64,000 bases of DNA from Cinnamomum chago (GCA_038049695.1 CP142456.1:16396501-16460500); one strand, 5' to 3'; positions 50,438 through 63,690 are shown, counted from the first letter of the stretch. Numbers and translations: made by a program. The notes: generated by a model not told the origin, from the sequence alone.

Positions 50438-51099
50438 TAGTCTCAATAGATTAAGACAGATCCACAATAAACAATCTAAACAAGGGAAATAAGAGGCTGT
50501 AGATATAAATCTGGCAAGAGAACTATCAGCAGCAGAGCCAAAAAAATCCACAATATAGTTCAGAACAGTGAAGAAGTCGAAGCATGCACAGAACAGTGCA
50601 GAATACCCAAAACGAGCCTCGTCGTCAGTGGAAGAATTTCCACGTGGGCCCCACCAGATGATCTATGGACAGATCAGAGGCTGGAGATGGAAGGGTAGAT
50701 GATTTTCGCAACTACTGGAAGAAGTCCCACTCAAACGGATCAAAATCCACAATTTTGAACGGCTGTGATGAAAATTTTGGGACAAAACTGAAATACCAAA
50801 AAAAATGGTAGATGGCCTACCTCTGATGAGCCAAAATTGCTGGAAAAATCACCATAAATAAGAAGAATACCAGGCAACCCTGATTGGCTTATTCCGCTGG
50901 TGCCGTGAGATCAATCTCAGGTGGGCCACGTTTGACCCAAGATGATCGGAGATGATCAAACTGATGAGAGGTTTCTTCGAAGTCTTCCAGAGATGGAAGA
51001 TAAACTAGGAGGGATCTATGGACCCCTATATCTTGAAGAGAATGAAACACCATACCATACAAGACCATATGATTGTTGTCGAAGATGGCTCTGATACCA

Positions 51100-51338
51100 T
51101 GACACGAGCTCAAAAGAGAGAAATATTGGATTGTAATTGTCTATCTCTGTATGAGATTTCCATTCATTATATTGACATTACATGCCTTGTTTAGGCTATA
51201 AATCAGTAATCACAATCTAATTTACACAAGGATATGACCTGTACAATCTTTGACTATATCCTACGTATATTATAGCTGGGCTGGATATAATTGGGCCTGG
51301 ATTTGTGCAATAAGAGAGCTGAACTGGGCTTCTTGACA
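51100..51338 (-). repeat. Copia B LTR (5' LTR by element orientation)
   Basis: 239 bp, nearly identical to 44232-44470. It adjoins the primer site at 51088-51099. Confidence 0.93.
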
Positions 51339-51676
51339 TAAAGCTCATATGACAAGTCAAGGATTAATGACGAGCAAATCCTAGGGTTCGGGAATGCCCT
51401 TTGGCTTCACCGTCCAACTGTGTAATCCTAGTGCCTTTGATGTCTTCGTGCTACATAACTAATGGCGTTACACTCATTTAGGGATGTCAAATGCCTTAGG
51501 TCAACACCTTTGGCTCGGAGTACACGAATACCAAGATAAGGGCTTCCATGTGGGTGTATGATAGCTCAAACAACGCCCACATAGGTTTAGGGGTCCATTA
51601 TGCATGATTTAAGGTCCATTGGTTCCATTACTAGTGTCCAAGACTAGGTCCAAAACCAACTAAAAATCCTGGGTTT

Positions 51677-51855
51677 TACGGTTACCTCACGGCTAGTTCA
51701 CGGTGAGCTGTAGGCTGACCACAGTGCATTTTTGAGAAAATGTCACATTTTGCATTTCTGACTGCCAAAATTCAATTGGGACTCCACGGTCACCTTACTG
51801 TTGGCTTACGGTTAGCCGTAAGGTGATTTACGGCTAGCCGTAAGCTGACCATAAG
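51677..51855. promoter_or_regulatory. TTACGGCTAGCCGTAA palindrome cluster in the solo LTR
   Basis: A perfect 16-bp palindrome at 51828-51843, with related ACGGTTAGCCGTAA, ACGGCTAGTTCAC and ACGGTTACCTCAC words nearby. It resembles the cluster in the unrelated-looking solo LTR at 10697-12501. Confidence 0.5.
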
Positions 51856-53640
51856 TCCAAATTCTGCAAAATGTTAGGTACTGCCTTTGTGACTTTGGTT
51901 CTTGGCTGTTAACCACCAACCTTCAGAAAATGCACGATTTGAGTCTAAAAACTCTGTTTCAGGTGGGGGAAGTCACCCATCCTTTTCCAGCCTTATCAAG
52001 GCATCATATCCACAAGTAAAGAGCTTCCAAAGCTCATTAAATCTACCAAATCTAAGACATGAAGGATTAAACACATACACTTTTCACAATTGAGCTCAGA
52101 ACATGTATTTGAGCTAAAATTGGGAAATCTAAGCATAAATCATGTTTGGAAATCAAAGAGAGCATTACATGTATAATTTATAGATATTTTACTCTATGAT
52201 GCATGGATACTTCAAAATGGGCAACGTATCATGTCGTATCGTATCCGATACTTCACTTTTTATGTGTAAAATTCGTGTCCCTTCCGTATCTATGACATGT
52301 CCTTGCCGTATCCATGACGTATCTGTGCATCATAGATTTTACTCGCCTTAGTGATGCTTGAAATCAAAACTCACCAAAACCAAGCTCTCCCAACCCAAAC
52401 CAAGCTCTCAAAGCCCATCTTAGCTAACCAAGAGACCCTACAATGGTGAATGGCAAAATGGGCATAGATCAACATGCATGCAATCTTCGTAGCTTCTAAT
52501 GAGCAATTCAAAGCAAGATGGAGGGTTTAGAAAGGATTTGCTTACCAATGGGGCAAGTAGAGAGAAGATGGAGCTGAGTTTGAGGAAGAATGACTTGAAG
52601 AAGATGAAGGGGATGGTAGCCAAGCACCTAGGCTTGGGCCAAACCACATGCAAGAACTCCCCTGGCTGTTTACAAGCAAATGGAAGAAGAAGAGAAAGGA
52701 GATAGGGAAGAAGAACTCCAGCAGAAAAAGGAAATGAGGATCCTCTGATATGGGATGGGTTTTGTTTAAAAATGGGATTTTCTCAGTTTTGCATGCAAGT
52801 CCAACATCAAATGGGTAATGGTATAAAAGGGCTTTTGGGTTGGAATTGGGCCAAGATGGGTCCGGATTGGTCAGGTCAAAACACGAAATTCGAAGTTCAA
52901 GAGATGCTCTACCCAATGCACCCGAGATCTGCATAAAACTGAAAACGCACGTGACGAAACCCATAAACCCAAAATTACAGAAAGGTCCTGAAACTACCTA
53001 TCCAATCACATACACATCCAAAAGAATACATTAGGCATCTAATTAAGGTTAATTAGACACTAAACACAGTTAGGAAGGGTCGGGGTGTTACGAGGAGTGT
53101 GGTGGTAAATGGTATTCCAAGGAGTATGGTACTGCTCAGGTGAATAGTATTAAAATGGTATTCCAAGCAGTATGGTCCTCAAGTGAACACTGAACAGTAT
53201 TATGTTGATATTCCAATGACTATGCCTACCTATATTGATATTACTGTAATATGATTATCTATCCCAAGTGATTTAGGCCAAACAATAGGTTAGCCAACCC
53301 ATTGGGTCCAGTCCATATGCCCAAGGGAACATCCATTTAGTTAGGAAATATTATTTAGTAGTTTGGTTTGTTTATGATTAATATTAGTTAGTTTCCTTTT
53401 ATTTTAGATATGATTGATATATTAGGAAATATAGTTGCTTAGGGATTCAGCCATCTCCTTTATAAAAAGGATGTTAGGCCTCATTGTAAATTTGTAATAG
53501 AGACGCTTATTATGAATTAATCTTTTGAGTTATAAGAGTTTTCTCAGTGGCTTGAATCCATCTTTGGATTTGATCAATTCTTCGGGAGATTGATCTATTG
53601 CTCGATCGCGGATTTTGGCTGCGTCAATTGGTATCAGAGC

Positions 53641-55064
53641 CAAAGAGCGATCGTCGGGGAGACGTCTGTCCTTCCCGGAATTCCCTCTCGTCCCCCCTCT
53701 ACATCCTCCATCTATCATCATCCTGTCCACCAAACCCACCATCCCTATTCCCGTCACCAACTTCATGTAACCAAATCCCACGCCAACGAGAGACCTCTGC
53801 AGCCCCTACCCAACTACTGAGCCGCTTCTAGAAACCAACTCCTGTTCCCAGCCCCCACACTTCGTCAAAACACCCAACGGCAGAACCCCAACCCCATCCC
53901 TAATCCACCTATCGAAACTCTAAGGCTCAAATCCCCAAACCTGACAGAACCTAACTTCCCTACACTCAACAGCCACCCACTGTCCTTGACAGAACCCCGA
54001 CCAGATCAAGCCCATCCCTTTTTCCAAAATTTCGAAAACCCTAACCCCTCCCCCATCTCCCCTCTCCCGTCTCAAACCCCAAACCCAAACCGCCCCACCC
54101 TCTGCCTTCACACACCCAACAAACACTTCCAATTCCCATACCCAAGAAAAAAAAGAAAAAAAGAAGAAAGAACACAGAGAGCAGAAGGAAAGAAGAAAGA
54201 AAGCAGCAAAAAAAAGAAAAAAAAAAAAGAACAGAAAGAGAAGAAAAGGACCAGCATAGAACTTAAAAAAAAAAAAAAGCCAGGGAGCAGAAGAAGAGAG
54301 AGAAACCAGCATAGAAAAAAAAGTAGTAGCAGAAAGAAAGAAAGCAGTAGAAAAAAAAAGCAATAAGCAGAAAGGAGAAGAAACAGAGAGAAGAAAGAAA
54401 GAAAAAGAAGAAGAAAAGAAGCAGCAGCAGAAGAAGAGAAAGTGAGTTTAGTTAAGAAGAGTACCTGGCACCATTTGACCGTCCAGTAACTCCATCACCG
54501 CCAGCACCATCACTGCGCCACCATCCAGCATCCATCTCACTCCTCGAGCAGCCGCACCTTCGTCGTTCTCCTCCCTCTTCCTTCACTTTGTTGCATATTA
54601 GGCCCAAGTAAGAAGTTCAACTCCTCAGTTTCCTTTTCTTTGATTCCCTACACGAGACCCGAGAGAGAACAAAACGAAAAGAAGCTTTCTTCCTCCTCCC
54701 ACATGTGTAACACTTGCCTGACTTAGGCAGTTTTGGGCCTAACCAGAGTTCGGGCCTGATCTGAGCCCGAATCCAAGCCCAGCCCAGCCCAGCCCACTAA
54801 CAAGTGCAGAACTTTCAGTCTATGTCAAGTGGGCCCAATTCCAATCCGACTCATTCATAGTGCCATTAGCCCAAGCAGCAGTATTTGAATCATCCGGATT
54901 CAAAAAAGTGACCCGCGTGTACCTACGATCTCCAAAACTAGGTTTGTCCATTCAAAGAAAACTATCATCTCTTTTCGTGTTTCCTCTTGATTCAAGTCAA
55001 TATGAAAATTTTTGGGAGCTCAATTGCACTTCAAAGGATTTGGTATAAATTTACATATGGAAAT
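53641..55064 (+). other. Gypsy leader region, low complexity
   Basis: Sequence between the Gypsy primer site and gag. It is C-rich to about 54140, then almost purely purine (GAA/AAG-rich) from 54148 to 54440, then mixed. Short GCCCA repeats lie at 54777-54797. The apparent Lys/Glu-rich reading frame here is a by-product of the purine tract. Confidence 0.6.
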
Positions 55065-55610
55065 TGGTATTTTGTGAATGAGTTCTATTTTGAGCAATTT
55101 CTCAATGTGAAGCAAGTACATCTGACCATTGATGAATATACCTGCCAATTTCAGGAGTTGCAAGACATGCGAATTAGAGGAAGATGAGATACATGATTTA
55201 GCCCGTTATGTCCAAGGCTTGAGACCCGATATCTTGGAAAATATGAATTATTGCAAAACATGTCAAGAGGCATACTTAAAAGCCATCCGTGTTGAGCGCA
55301 TGCTTAGAATGTCTCGTAGGCAACAATGTCGACAAAGAGCTCATATTGTGGAAATACTTTTTTCAGGAGAAGACAATCCCACTATTGTCATTTGCCAACT
55401 CCTCAATACAAATTAAAAGGAAGAAGAAGACTGGAGACAGGCTCAGAAATTTCACACACGGGTAAGAGTTGAGGACAAGTTAGCTAATTTGATTATTGAC
55501 AATGGTAGTGCAATGAATTTTGTTGCGCAAGAGGTCATTGACAAACTTCATTGGCCAATTGAGAAGCTTCCTAAGCCCTACCAAGTCACATGGTCTAATG
55601 GTCATGTTAT

Positions 55611-55925
55611 TGTAGAAGATAACAAGGCAGGCCCAAGGCCCAAGGCCCATTACAGCCAAGGCCCAAGGCCCATTCAGCATCCCACTCACGTGGGTTGATT
55701 GTGTCAAAGATCATGTAGATATTGTATTCCTGATTTCTTGCTGATTGTATTTATTGTATAGATTAGGATTGATTCTTTCTATTCCTTTAGATTCTAATTT
55801 GTACACTTGAGAAAATTAGTGCCTTGATTAAGGCCTAACATGATTATAAATAGAGCAGTGGATCATCCAAGGATGCATCACGTTCTCTCCAAAACTTCTT
55901 TCTTCTCATTCTTCTCAATATAACA
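55611..55925 (+). repeat. Copia A 5' LTR
   Basis: 315 bp, starting TGTAGAAGATAACAAGG and ending CAATATAACA, next to the TGGTATCAGAGC primer site. The start carries a short CCAAGGCC tandem repeat. Confidence 0.92.
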
Positions 55926-56591
55926 TGGTATCAGAGCTAAGGTTATGAGGAGATTTTTCCTTCATTCAGTCTGAGAGATTCTCCACAACATCATTGAGTG
56001 CTTCTCCTCCAATCTGATCGTCTCTTCCATTCTCTCTGCTGTCTCTGCCTGGAGTTCCCTGATCAAGGTGGCCCACTTCCGATCAATCACTGGCCATCAG
56101 CAACTCCCATGATCCTGATCGACTAGTCTTCAAGTAATTTTTGAAGATTTTTCTGGATTTTTTACTCATCGATTAAGGTACTTTTTCACCCCTTCTTCAT
56201 CTGACGGTTTTGGGTCCTTTTTCTCAAAAGGATTTCATCATCACCGTCCAGATTTGTGGATCTTCACCCAAATCTCCTCAAACTTGGTCTGGAGGACATA
56301 CTTTTGATCTTTTCTAAGATTATATACTCTGATCTGAGATTGGACACTATTGTGGACCCCACGATCCACTCCTGCCTTGAAAATCCAGTTCGTCTGGCCC
56401 CTGTTTTGGTGTTTTCTGTGAAGTTTTTCTCCTGCTTTCACATATCATCAAATCTGATTGCATCCTTCATGCTTGGTTAGTGAAAATCATAGCATATTAT
56501 TACATTGTGCCTTGCTGTTCACTGTGATCTGCTCCTGTTGTTCTTCTCTGCTACTGCTCACTGCTACTTTTGTGTGGTCTCTGCTGCAACC

Positions 56592-59500
56592 ATGGATAAA
56601 TATGATGTGATTCCAATTAAATTTAATGGGAATAATTATATGGCCTGGTCTTTCCATCTCAAGAATTTTGTGGAAGGCCAAGGACTGTTTGGGTATCTTG
56701 ATGGGTCGATCACTAAACCACAACCTACAAGTACTACTGATTCAAAAAATGTAGCCACCTGGTCCAAAGACAATGCTAAAGTGATCACATGGATCCTTAA
56801 CTCCATTGATCCATCTCTTGCTGTGGCTCTTCAAGCCTACACCACTGCTGCTGATATGTGGGCTCACCTCAAGAAAGTCTATCATCAAACAAATAAGGCC
56901 CGGAAGTTTCACTTGGATAGTGAAATTGCAAAGTATAATCAAGGGGATAAATCTGTGCAGGAATACTTTAATGGTTTCCTCACCTTATGGACTGAAAGAG
57001 ATTCCATGTTGATCCAAACAGTGTCTTCCGGATTTCTATCTGAAGCTCTCAAGTTGCAAGAAGAAACTCATATTAGCCAGTTTCTTATGAATCTACGACC
57101 CGAATTTGAATCTGTCAGGTCGGCCCTCATGAATAGAGAAACTTCTGCGAATCTTGATACATGCTTTCAAGAGGTCCTTCGCGAAGAACTTCGTCTCACC
57201 TCCCAGCGTACCATTCTGGAAGAACCAAAAGCCTTCCTTGCCCCTCTTCCCACTGACTCGGCTCTTCTGGCAACCCCAACTCCGAAGCAGACTCAATGTT
57301 ACGAATGCAAAGGCTTCGGACATACTGCCAAAAATTGCCGCAAGAAATTGGTTTGTAGATATTGCAAACGGACTGGTCACCTTATTGAGGACTGTCGCAG
57401 CCTACAGCGACGGAATGAGACACAGCCTAAGAAGCCTCCCTCTAATATGCCCCGACAGAACATTCCTGCAGCATTTCAGGCTCAAGCACCCTTATCTGAT
57501 ACAGGAAGCACTTCATCCGGGGCTATATCCATGACTCCAGCCCAGATTCAAGAGCTGATCCAAAACACAGTTACTTCTGCTTATGCGTCTATGGGCTTTT
57601 CTGGTGGTCGGTATCAAACTCATTCCTCTATAGCTTTTCCTGCATTCCATTCTTCTGCCTCTTTCTTCTCCTATCACCCCATCCACATGGTTCTTAGATT
57701 CAGGAGCTTCCAATCACATGACATCTGTAGAACATAGCTTTACAGATTCCCACCCTTACTTAGGAAAAGAGAGAATAACCACTGCTAATGGTGATCAACT
57801 ACTCATTTCTGGAGTTGGTACGATTACCTTATCTAGTGTCTCTGGCCAATCCATCACCCTTCCCAATGTTTACTTTGTTCCAAAATTATCAGCCAATTTA
57901 CTTTCTGTAGGACAACTTATTGATGATGGCTATCTTGTTCACTTCTCTTCTTCTGGCTGTGTTATACAGGGGCGACAAACTGGGAAGGTGATCGCGACGG
58001 GGAGTAAACATGGACGCCTGTTCTTGCTGGACATTGGACATCATTCTTTCATTGCTTCCTCTTCTTCTCAAAATTTCATTAAATTGTGGACTGTTTGGCA
58101 TAACCGTCTTGGTCATGTAAACAATGCCCATTTGCTTTCTTTATTTAAGATTGGTTGTTTGGATTCTAAAATTGATAATAAAATGATGTCTTCTTTCTCT
58201 CAATCAAAGTGTGAAACTTGTTGCTTAAGTAAAAGTCACATTTTGCCTTTTCCTGTTCATAATTCTCGTGCATTAGCATCATTTGACATTATTCATTCTG
58301 ATGTTTGGGGTATTGCTCCTACCTTGAGTAGGACGGGATTTCAGTACTATGTGACCTTTATCGATGACCATTCTCGATACACTTGGATTTACTTTATGCG
58401 CTTGAAATCTGAAGTCTTCTCCATTTTTCAAAAAAATTTTAACATGGTCCAAACCCAATTTCAGAGATCTATCAAGATTCTTAGATCAGATTCTGGTGGA
58501 GAATATCTGTCTCATGAATTCTCTGCCTTTCTTTCTGATAAAGGCATTCTTCATCAAAAATCTTGTCCACATACCCCTTAGCAAAATGGAATTGCAGAAA
58601 GGAAGAACCGACATATTCTTGAAACTGTTCGTACTCTTTTAATTGCATCCTTAGTCCCTCCCAAATTTTGGTGTGATGCTGCTCAAACTGCTGTGTATCT
58701 TATTAACCGTCTTCCCAGCACTGTTCTAGGAAAGACTACTCCTTACGGAGTTCTTTTTGGTAGTTTCCCTTCATATTCTCACTTACGTGTTTTTGGTTGC
58801 TTGTGCTTTGTTCATCTTCCTCCTACTGAGCGCTCTAAGTTATCATCACAGGCGGCCAAGTGCGTTTTTCTTGGCTACAGTAATGAGCACAAAGGTTTTA
58901 TGTGTTATGATCCGTTCGAGAACCGCATGCGCATATCTCGCAATGTGATCTTCTTGGAACAGATTCCTTTCTTTTCTTTACGCTTGGATCATCATCCTAT
59001 TGCTGTGTCATATTTACCACAGTTTCAGGAATTGGCTTCTCCATCCTCTGTTCCCAAAGTCTATGTCTTGCGCAACACGGTTCCACCTGTGGTGACTCCC
59101 TCTCCTGATCCTCTCCCAGTGACGCCTTCTGAACCGGCAGGTAATACGGCTACTTTTGACAATCCCATCTCTCTGCGACGCTCTAGTCGTCCTTCTGTTG
59201 CCCCTGACCGTTATGGATTTCCTGCTCTCTTTTCATCTTTAGATAGTGCCCCTATCCCCACTTCATATTCACAGGCCTCCAAAATAGCTTACTGGCAGGA
59301 TGCTATGAATGAGGAATTGCTCGCTCTTGAAGCAAACCAGACATGGGACTTGGTACCGACTCCTGCAAAAGCCTCTGTGATTGGCAGCAAATGGATCTAC
59401 TCTGTAAAAGTTAACTCGGATGGGAGTCTTGATCGCTACAAAGCCAGATTGGTTGCGCAGGGTTACAAGCAGGAGTATGGCATTGACTATGAAGAGACAT

Positions 59501-60804
59501 TTGCACCAGTGGCCAAAATGACCACTGTTCGTACTCTCCTTTGTGTTGCTGCAGCACGCAACTGGCCTCTATGGCAAATGGATGTCAAAAATGCCTTTCT
59601 TCATGGCGAGTTGAAAGAGACTGTCTACTTAAAACCCCCTCCGGGATATGCTTGTCCTCCTCAACATGTTTGCAAATTGAGGAAATCTCTTTATGGCCTC
59701 AAGCAGGCTCCCAGGGCTTGGTTTGATAAATTCCGGGCAGCAATACTGCAAGCCGGCTTTCGTCAGAGTCATTCTGATAGCTCCCTATTTCTTCGATGGA
59801 CACCAAAGGGCTACACATTCCTTTTGGTCTATGTTGATGATATGATCATCAGTGGCAATGATACTACTGGCATTACAGATCTCAAACACCATCTCACTCG
59901 CCACTTCCGGATGAAGGATCTTGGTCCTCTCACCTACTTTTTGGGGCTTGAGGTTTTGCGTAACAAATCAGGCATTCGGGTTCAGCAGCGCAAATATGCT
60001 ACCGATTTGATCACTTCGGCAAGACTTGGCGATGCTCACACTTTTGATACGCCTATGGAACTTAACACCAAACTCAGTATGGATGATGGTCCTCCTCTGG
60101 AAGATCCCTCTGTATTCCGGCGGATAGTTGGGAGTTTGCTCTACTTAACTATGACTCGGCCTGATATTTCTCATGCAGTTCATACGGTTAGCCAGTTTAT
60201 GAGCAATCCTCACAAACCCCACCTTGCTGCTGCTTTGCGAATACTCCGCTATGTTAAAGGCACTCTTCACCATGGTCTCTTTTACCCTTCTAGCTCTTCT
60301 CTGTGCCTCTCGGCTTATGCGGATGCCGACTGGGCTGGTTGCCCTGATTCTCGGCGATCCACCACTGGCTGGTGTATGTTTCTTGGGGATTCTCTGATTT
60401 CGTGGAAGTGCAAGAAGCAAACTACAGTTTCCAAGTCTTCTGCGGAGGCCGAATATCGCGCGATGTCGTCTGCTAGTGCTGAAATCATCTGGCTACGCCG
60501 TCTTCTCTGTGAGTTCGGTGTCCATGTTGGTAGGTCTACACCTCTTCATGGGGACAATACAAGCGCTACCAGGATTGCTAACAATCCAGTCTTTCATGAA
60601 AGAACAAAGCACATTGAGATTGATTGTCACTTCATCCGCCAACATGTTGTTACTGAGAAGATCACCCTGCCTCACGTCTCTACTCTTAACCAGTTGGCAG
60701 ATATCTTCACAAAAGCTCTCCCCAGAACACGTCATCAGGATCTTACTCGCAAATTGATGTTCTCTGTCCTACCACATCAATTTGAGGGGGAGTGTAGAAG
60801 ATAA
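56592..60804 (+). pseudogene. Copia A gag-pol, nearly complete but broken
   Basis: UBN2-type gag from ATG 56592 (MDKYDVIPIKFNGNNYMAW) precedes two zinc knuckles (CYECKGFGHTAKNC, CRYCKRTGHLIEDC). Protease, integrase (HNRLGHVNNAH, DVWG, FIDDHSRYTW), reverse transcriptase (YVDDMIISG at about 59830) and RNase H (SAEAEYRAMSSASAEIIWL) follow. All Copia domains are present in order, with about two breaks. It is a relative of Copia B, but clearly another family. Confidence 0.88.
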
Positions 60805-61077
60805 CAAGGCAGGCCCAAGGCCCATTACAGCCAAGGCCCAAGGCCCATTCAGCATCCCACTCACGTGGGTTGATTGTGTCAAAGATCATGTAGATATTGT
60901 ATTCCTGATTTCTTGCTGATTGTATTTATTGTATAGATTAGGATTGATTCTATCTATTCCTTTAGATTCTAATTTGTACACTTGACAAAATTAGTGCCTT
61001 GATTAAGGCCTAACATGATTATAAATAGAGCAGTGGATCATCCAAGGATGCATCACGTTCTCTCCAAAACTTCTTTC
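60793..61077 (+). repeat. Copia A LTR sequence downstream of pol
   Basis: Starts TGTAGAAGATAACAAGG directly after the polypurine tract. It is nearly identical to the 5' LTR, with about two substitutions seen plus a difference in the short CCAAGGCC repeat. Confidence 0.88.
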
Positions 61078-61571
61078 ATTGCTTCCTCTTCTTCTCAAAA
61101 TTTCAATAAATTGTGGACTGTTTGGCATAACCGTCTTGGTCATGTAAACAATGCCCATTTGCTTTCTTTATTTAAGATTGGTTGTTTGGATTCTAAAATT
61201 GATAATAAAATGATGTCTTCTTTCTCTCAATCAAAGTGTGAAACTTGTTGCTTAAGTAAAAGTCACATTTTGCCTTTTCCTGTTCATAATTCTCGTGCAT
61301 TAGCATCATTTGACATTATTCATTCTGATGTTTGGGGTATTGCTCCTACCTTGAGTAGGACGGGATTTCAGTACTATGTGACCTTTATCGATGACCATTC
61401 TCGATACACTTGGATTTACTTTATGCGCTTGAAATCTGAAGTCTTCTCCATTTTTCAAAAATTTTATAACATGGTCCAAACCCAATTTCAGAGATCTATC
61501 AAGATTCTTAGATCAGATTCTGGTGCAGAATATCTGTCTCATGAATTCTCTGCCTTTCTTTCTGATAAAGG

Positions 61572-63604
61572 CGCAGAAGAATGGAATGCAGGAAAAGCTA
61601 TAGAGGAATGAGTTTGATACCGACCACCAGAAAAGCCCATAGACGCATAAGCAGAAGTAACTGTGTTTTGGATCAGCTCTTGAATCTGGGCTGGAGTCAT
61701 GGATATAGCCCCGGATGAAGTGCTTCCTGTATCAGATAAGGGTGCTTGAGCCTGAAATGCTGCAGGAATGTTCTGTCGGGGCATATTAGAGGGAGGCTTC
61801 TTAGGCTGTGTCTCATTCCGTCGCTGTAGGCTGCGACAGTCCTCAATAAGGTGACCAGTCCGTTTGCAATATCTACAAACCAATTTCTTGCGGCAATTTT
61901 TGGCAGTATGTCCGAAGCCTTTGCATTCGTAACATTGAGTCTGCTTCGGAGTTGGGGTTGCCAGAAGAGCCGAGTCAGTGGGAAGAGGGGCAAGGAAGGC
62001 TTTTGGTTCTTCCAGAATGGTACGCTGGGAGGTGAGACGAAGTTCTTCGCGAAGGACCTCTTGAAAGCATGTATCAAGATTCGCAGAAGTTTCTCTATTC
62101 ATGAGGGCCGACCTGACAGATTCAAATTCGGGTCGTAGATTCATAAGAAACTGGCTAATATGAGTTTCTTCTTGCAACTTGAGAGCTTCAGATAGAAATC
62201 CGGAAGACACTGTTTGGATCAACATGGAATCTCTTTCAGTCCATAAGGTGAGGAAACCATTAAAGTATTCCTGCACAGATTTATCCCCTTGATTATACTT
62301 TGCAATTTCACTATCCAAGTGAAACTTCCGGGCCTTATTTGTTTGATGATAGACTTTCTTGAGGTGAGCCCACATATCAGCAGCAGTGGTGTAGGCTTGA
62401 AGAGCCACAGCAAGAGATGGATCAATGGAGTTAAGGATCCATGTGATCACTTTAGCATTGTCTTTGGACCAGGTGGCTACATTTTTTGAATCAGTAGTAC
62501 TTGTAGGTTGTGGTTTAGTGATCGACCCATCAAGATACCCAAACAGTCCTTGGCCTTCCACAAAATTCTTGAGATGGAAAGACCAGGCCATATAATTATT
62601 CCCATTAAATTTAATTGGAATCACATCATATTTATCCATGGTTGCAGCAGAGACCACACAAAAGTAGCAGTGAGCAGTAGCAGAGAAGAACAACAGGAGC
62701 AGATCACAGTGAACAGCAAGGCACAATGTAATAATATGCTATGATTTTCACTAACCAAGCATGAAGGATGCAATCAGATTTGATGATATGTGAAAGCAGG
62801 AGAAAAACTTCACAGAAAACACCAAAACAGGGGCCAGACGAACTGGATTTTCAAGGCAGGAGTGGATCGTGGGGTCCACAATAGTGTCCAATCTCAGATC
62901 AGAGTATATAATCTTAGAAAAGATCAAAAGTATGTCCTCCAGACCAAGTTTGAGGAGATTTGGGTGAAGATCCACAAATCTGGACGGTGATGATGAAATC
63001 CTTTTGAGAAAAAGGACCCAAAACCGTCAGATGAAGAAGGGGTGAAAAAGTACCTTAATCGATGAGTAAAAAATCCAGAAAAATCTTCAAAAATTACTTG
63101 AAGACTAGTCGATCAGGATCATGGGAGTTGCTGATGGCCAGTGATTGATCGGAAGTGGGCCACCTTGATCAGGGAACTCCAGGCAGAGACAGCAGAGAGA
63201 ATGGAAGAGACGATCAGATTGGAGGAGAAGCACTCAATGATGTTGTGGAGAATCTCTCAGACTGAATGAAGGAAAAATCTCCTCATAACCTTAGCTCTGA
63301 TACCATGTTATATTGAGAAGAATGAGAAGAAAGAAGTTTTGGAGAGAACGTGATGCATCCTTGGATGATCCACTGCTCTATTTATAATCATGTTAGGCCT
63401 TAATCAAGGCACTAATTTTCTCAAGTGTACAAATTAGAATCTAAAGGAATAGAAAGAATCAATCCTAATCTATACAATAAATACAATCAGCAAGAAATCA
63501 GGAATACAATATCTACATGATCTTTGACACAATCAACCCACGTGAGTGGGATGCTGAATGGGCCTTGGGCCTTGGCTGTAATGGGCCTTGGGCCTTGTTA
63601 GAGG
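61572..63604 (-). repeat. Inverted copy of the Copia A LTR-leader-gag region
   Basis: About 2 kb that is the near-exact reverse complement of 55611 to about 57660, including gag with both zinc knuckles, the primer site and LTR sequence. With the upstream copy it forms a large inverted repeat whose arms are separated by about 3.9 kb. Confidence 0.93.
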
Positions 63605-63690
63605 TGTAGAAGATAACAAGGCAGGCCCAAGGATGCATCACGTTCTCTCCAAAACTTCTTTCTTCTCATTCTTCTCAATATAACAGTTAT

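Larger units (their letters stand above)
44232..51338 (-). mobile_element. Ty1/Copia element B, both LTRs present
   Basis: Two 239-bp LTRs (44232-44470 and 51100-51338) differ at a single position that I could see, so the insertion is young. TAAAG flanks both sides (44227-44231, 51339-51343). The primer site TGGTATCAGAGC reads on the minus strand at 51099-51088, and a polypurine tract adjoins the other LTR at about 44482-44471. Gag-pol runs from 50437 down to 44478. A solo LTR (45645-47499) is inserted in its reverse transcriptase region. Besides that insertion it has a few breaks. Confidence 0.93.
43052..53092. mobile_element. Solo LTR (about 2.9 kb net) inserted in the Gypsy 5' LTR
   Basis: AGGAG occurs at 43047-43051 and 53093-53097, a perfect 5-bp target duplication. 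The ends are TGTCACGCTCCGAGCC and GGGTCGGGGTGTTACG; such chromovirus-type LTR ends are familiar in plants. Setting aside the Copia element at 44232-51338 leaves about 2929 bp with no coding region, so it is a solo LTR. Orientation is uncertain, although the TAACACCCCGACC end read on the minus strand favours minus. Confidence 0.75.
55611..63685 (+). mobile_element. Ty1/Copia composite A: one element plus rearranged second copy
   Basis: GTTAT flanks the whole block (55606-55610, 63686-63690), interrupting the Gypsy protease region. Parts in order: 5' LTR 55611-55925; primer site 55926-55937; gag-pol 56592-60804; polypurine tract 60781-60792; LTR sequence 60793-61077; a direct second copy of part of integrase (61071-61571, matching 58045-58551); an inverted second copy of the gag-leader-LTR region (61572-63604, matching about 55611-57660); and LTR-derived sequence 63605-63685. 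The copies are almost identical, so the block is young. It is rearranged, with about two breaks in its main coding region. Confidence 0.88.

Noticed and set aside
53986-54366. Lys/Glu-rich ORF
   Set aside because: Arises from the purine-rich Gypsy leader; low complexity only.
61539-62726. Second gag ORF on the minus strand as an independent Copia element
   Set aside because: It has no pol or own target duplication and is a near-exact inverted copy of 56505-57660 inside one GTTAT-bounded composite.
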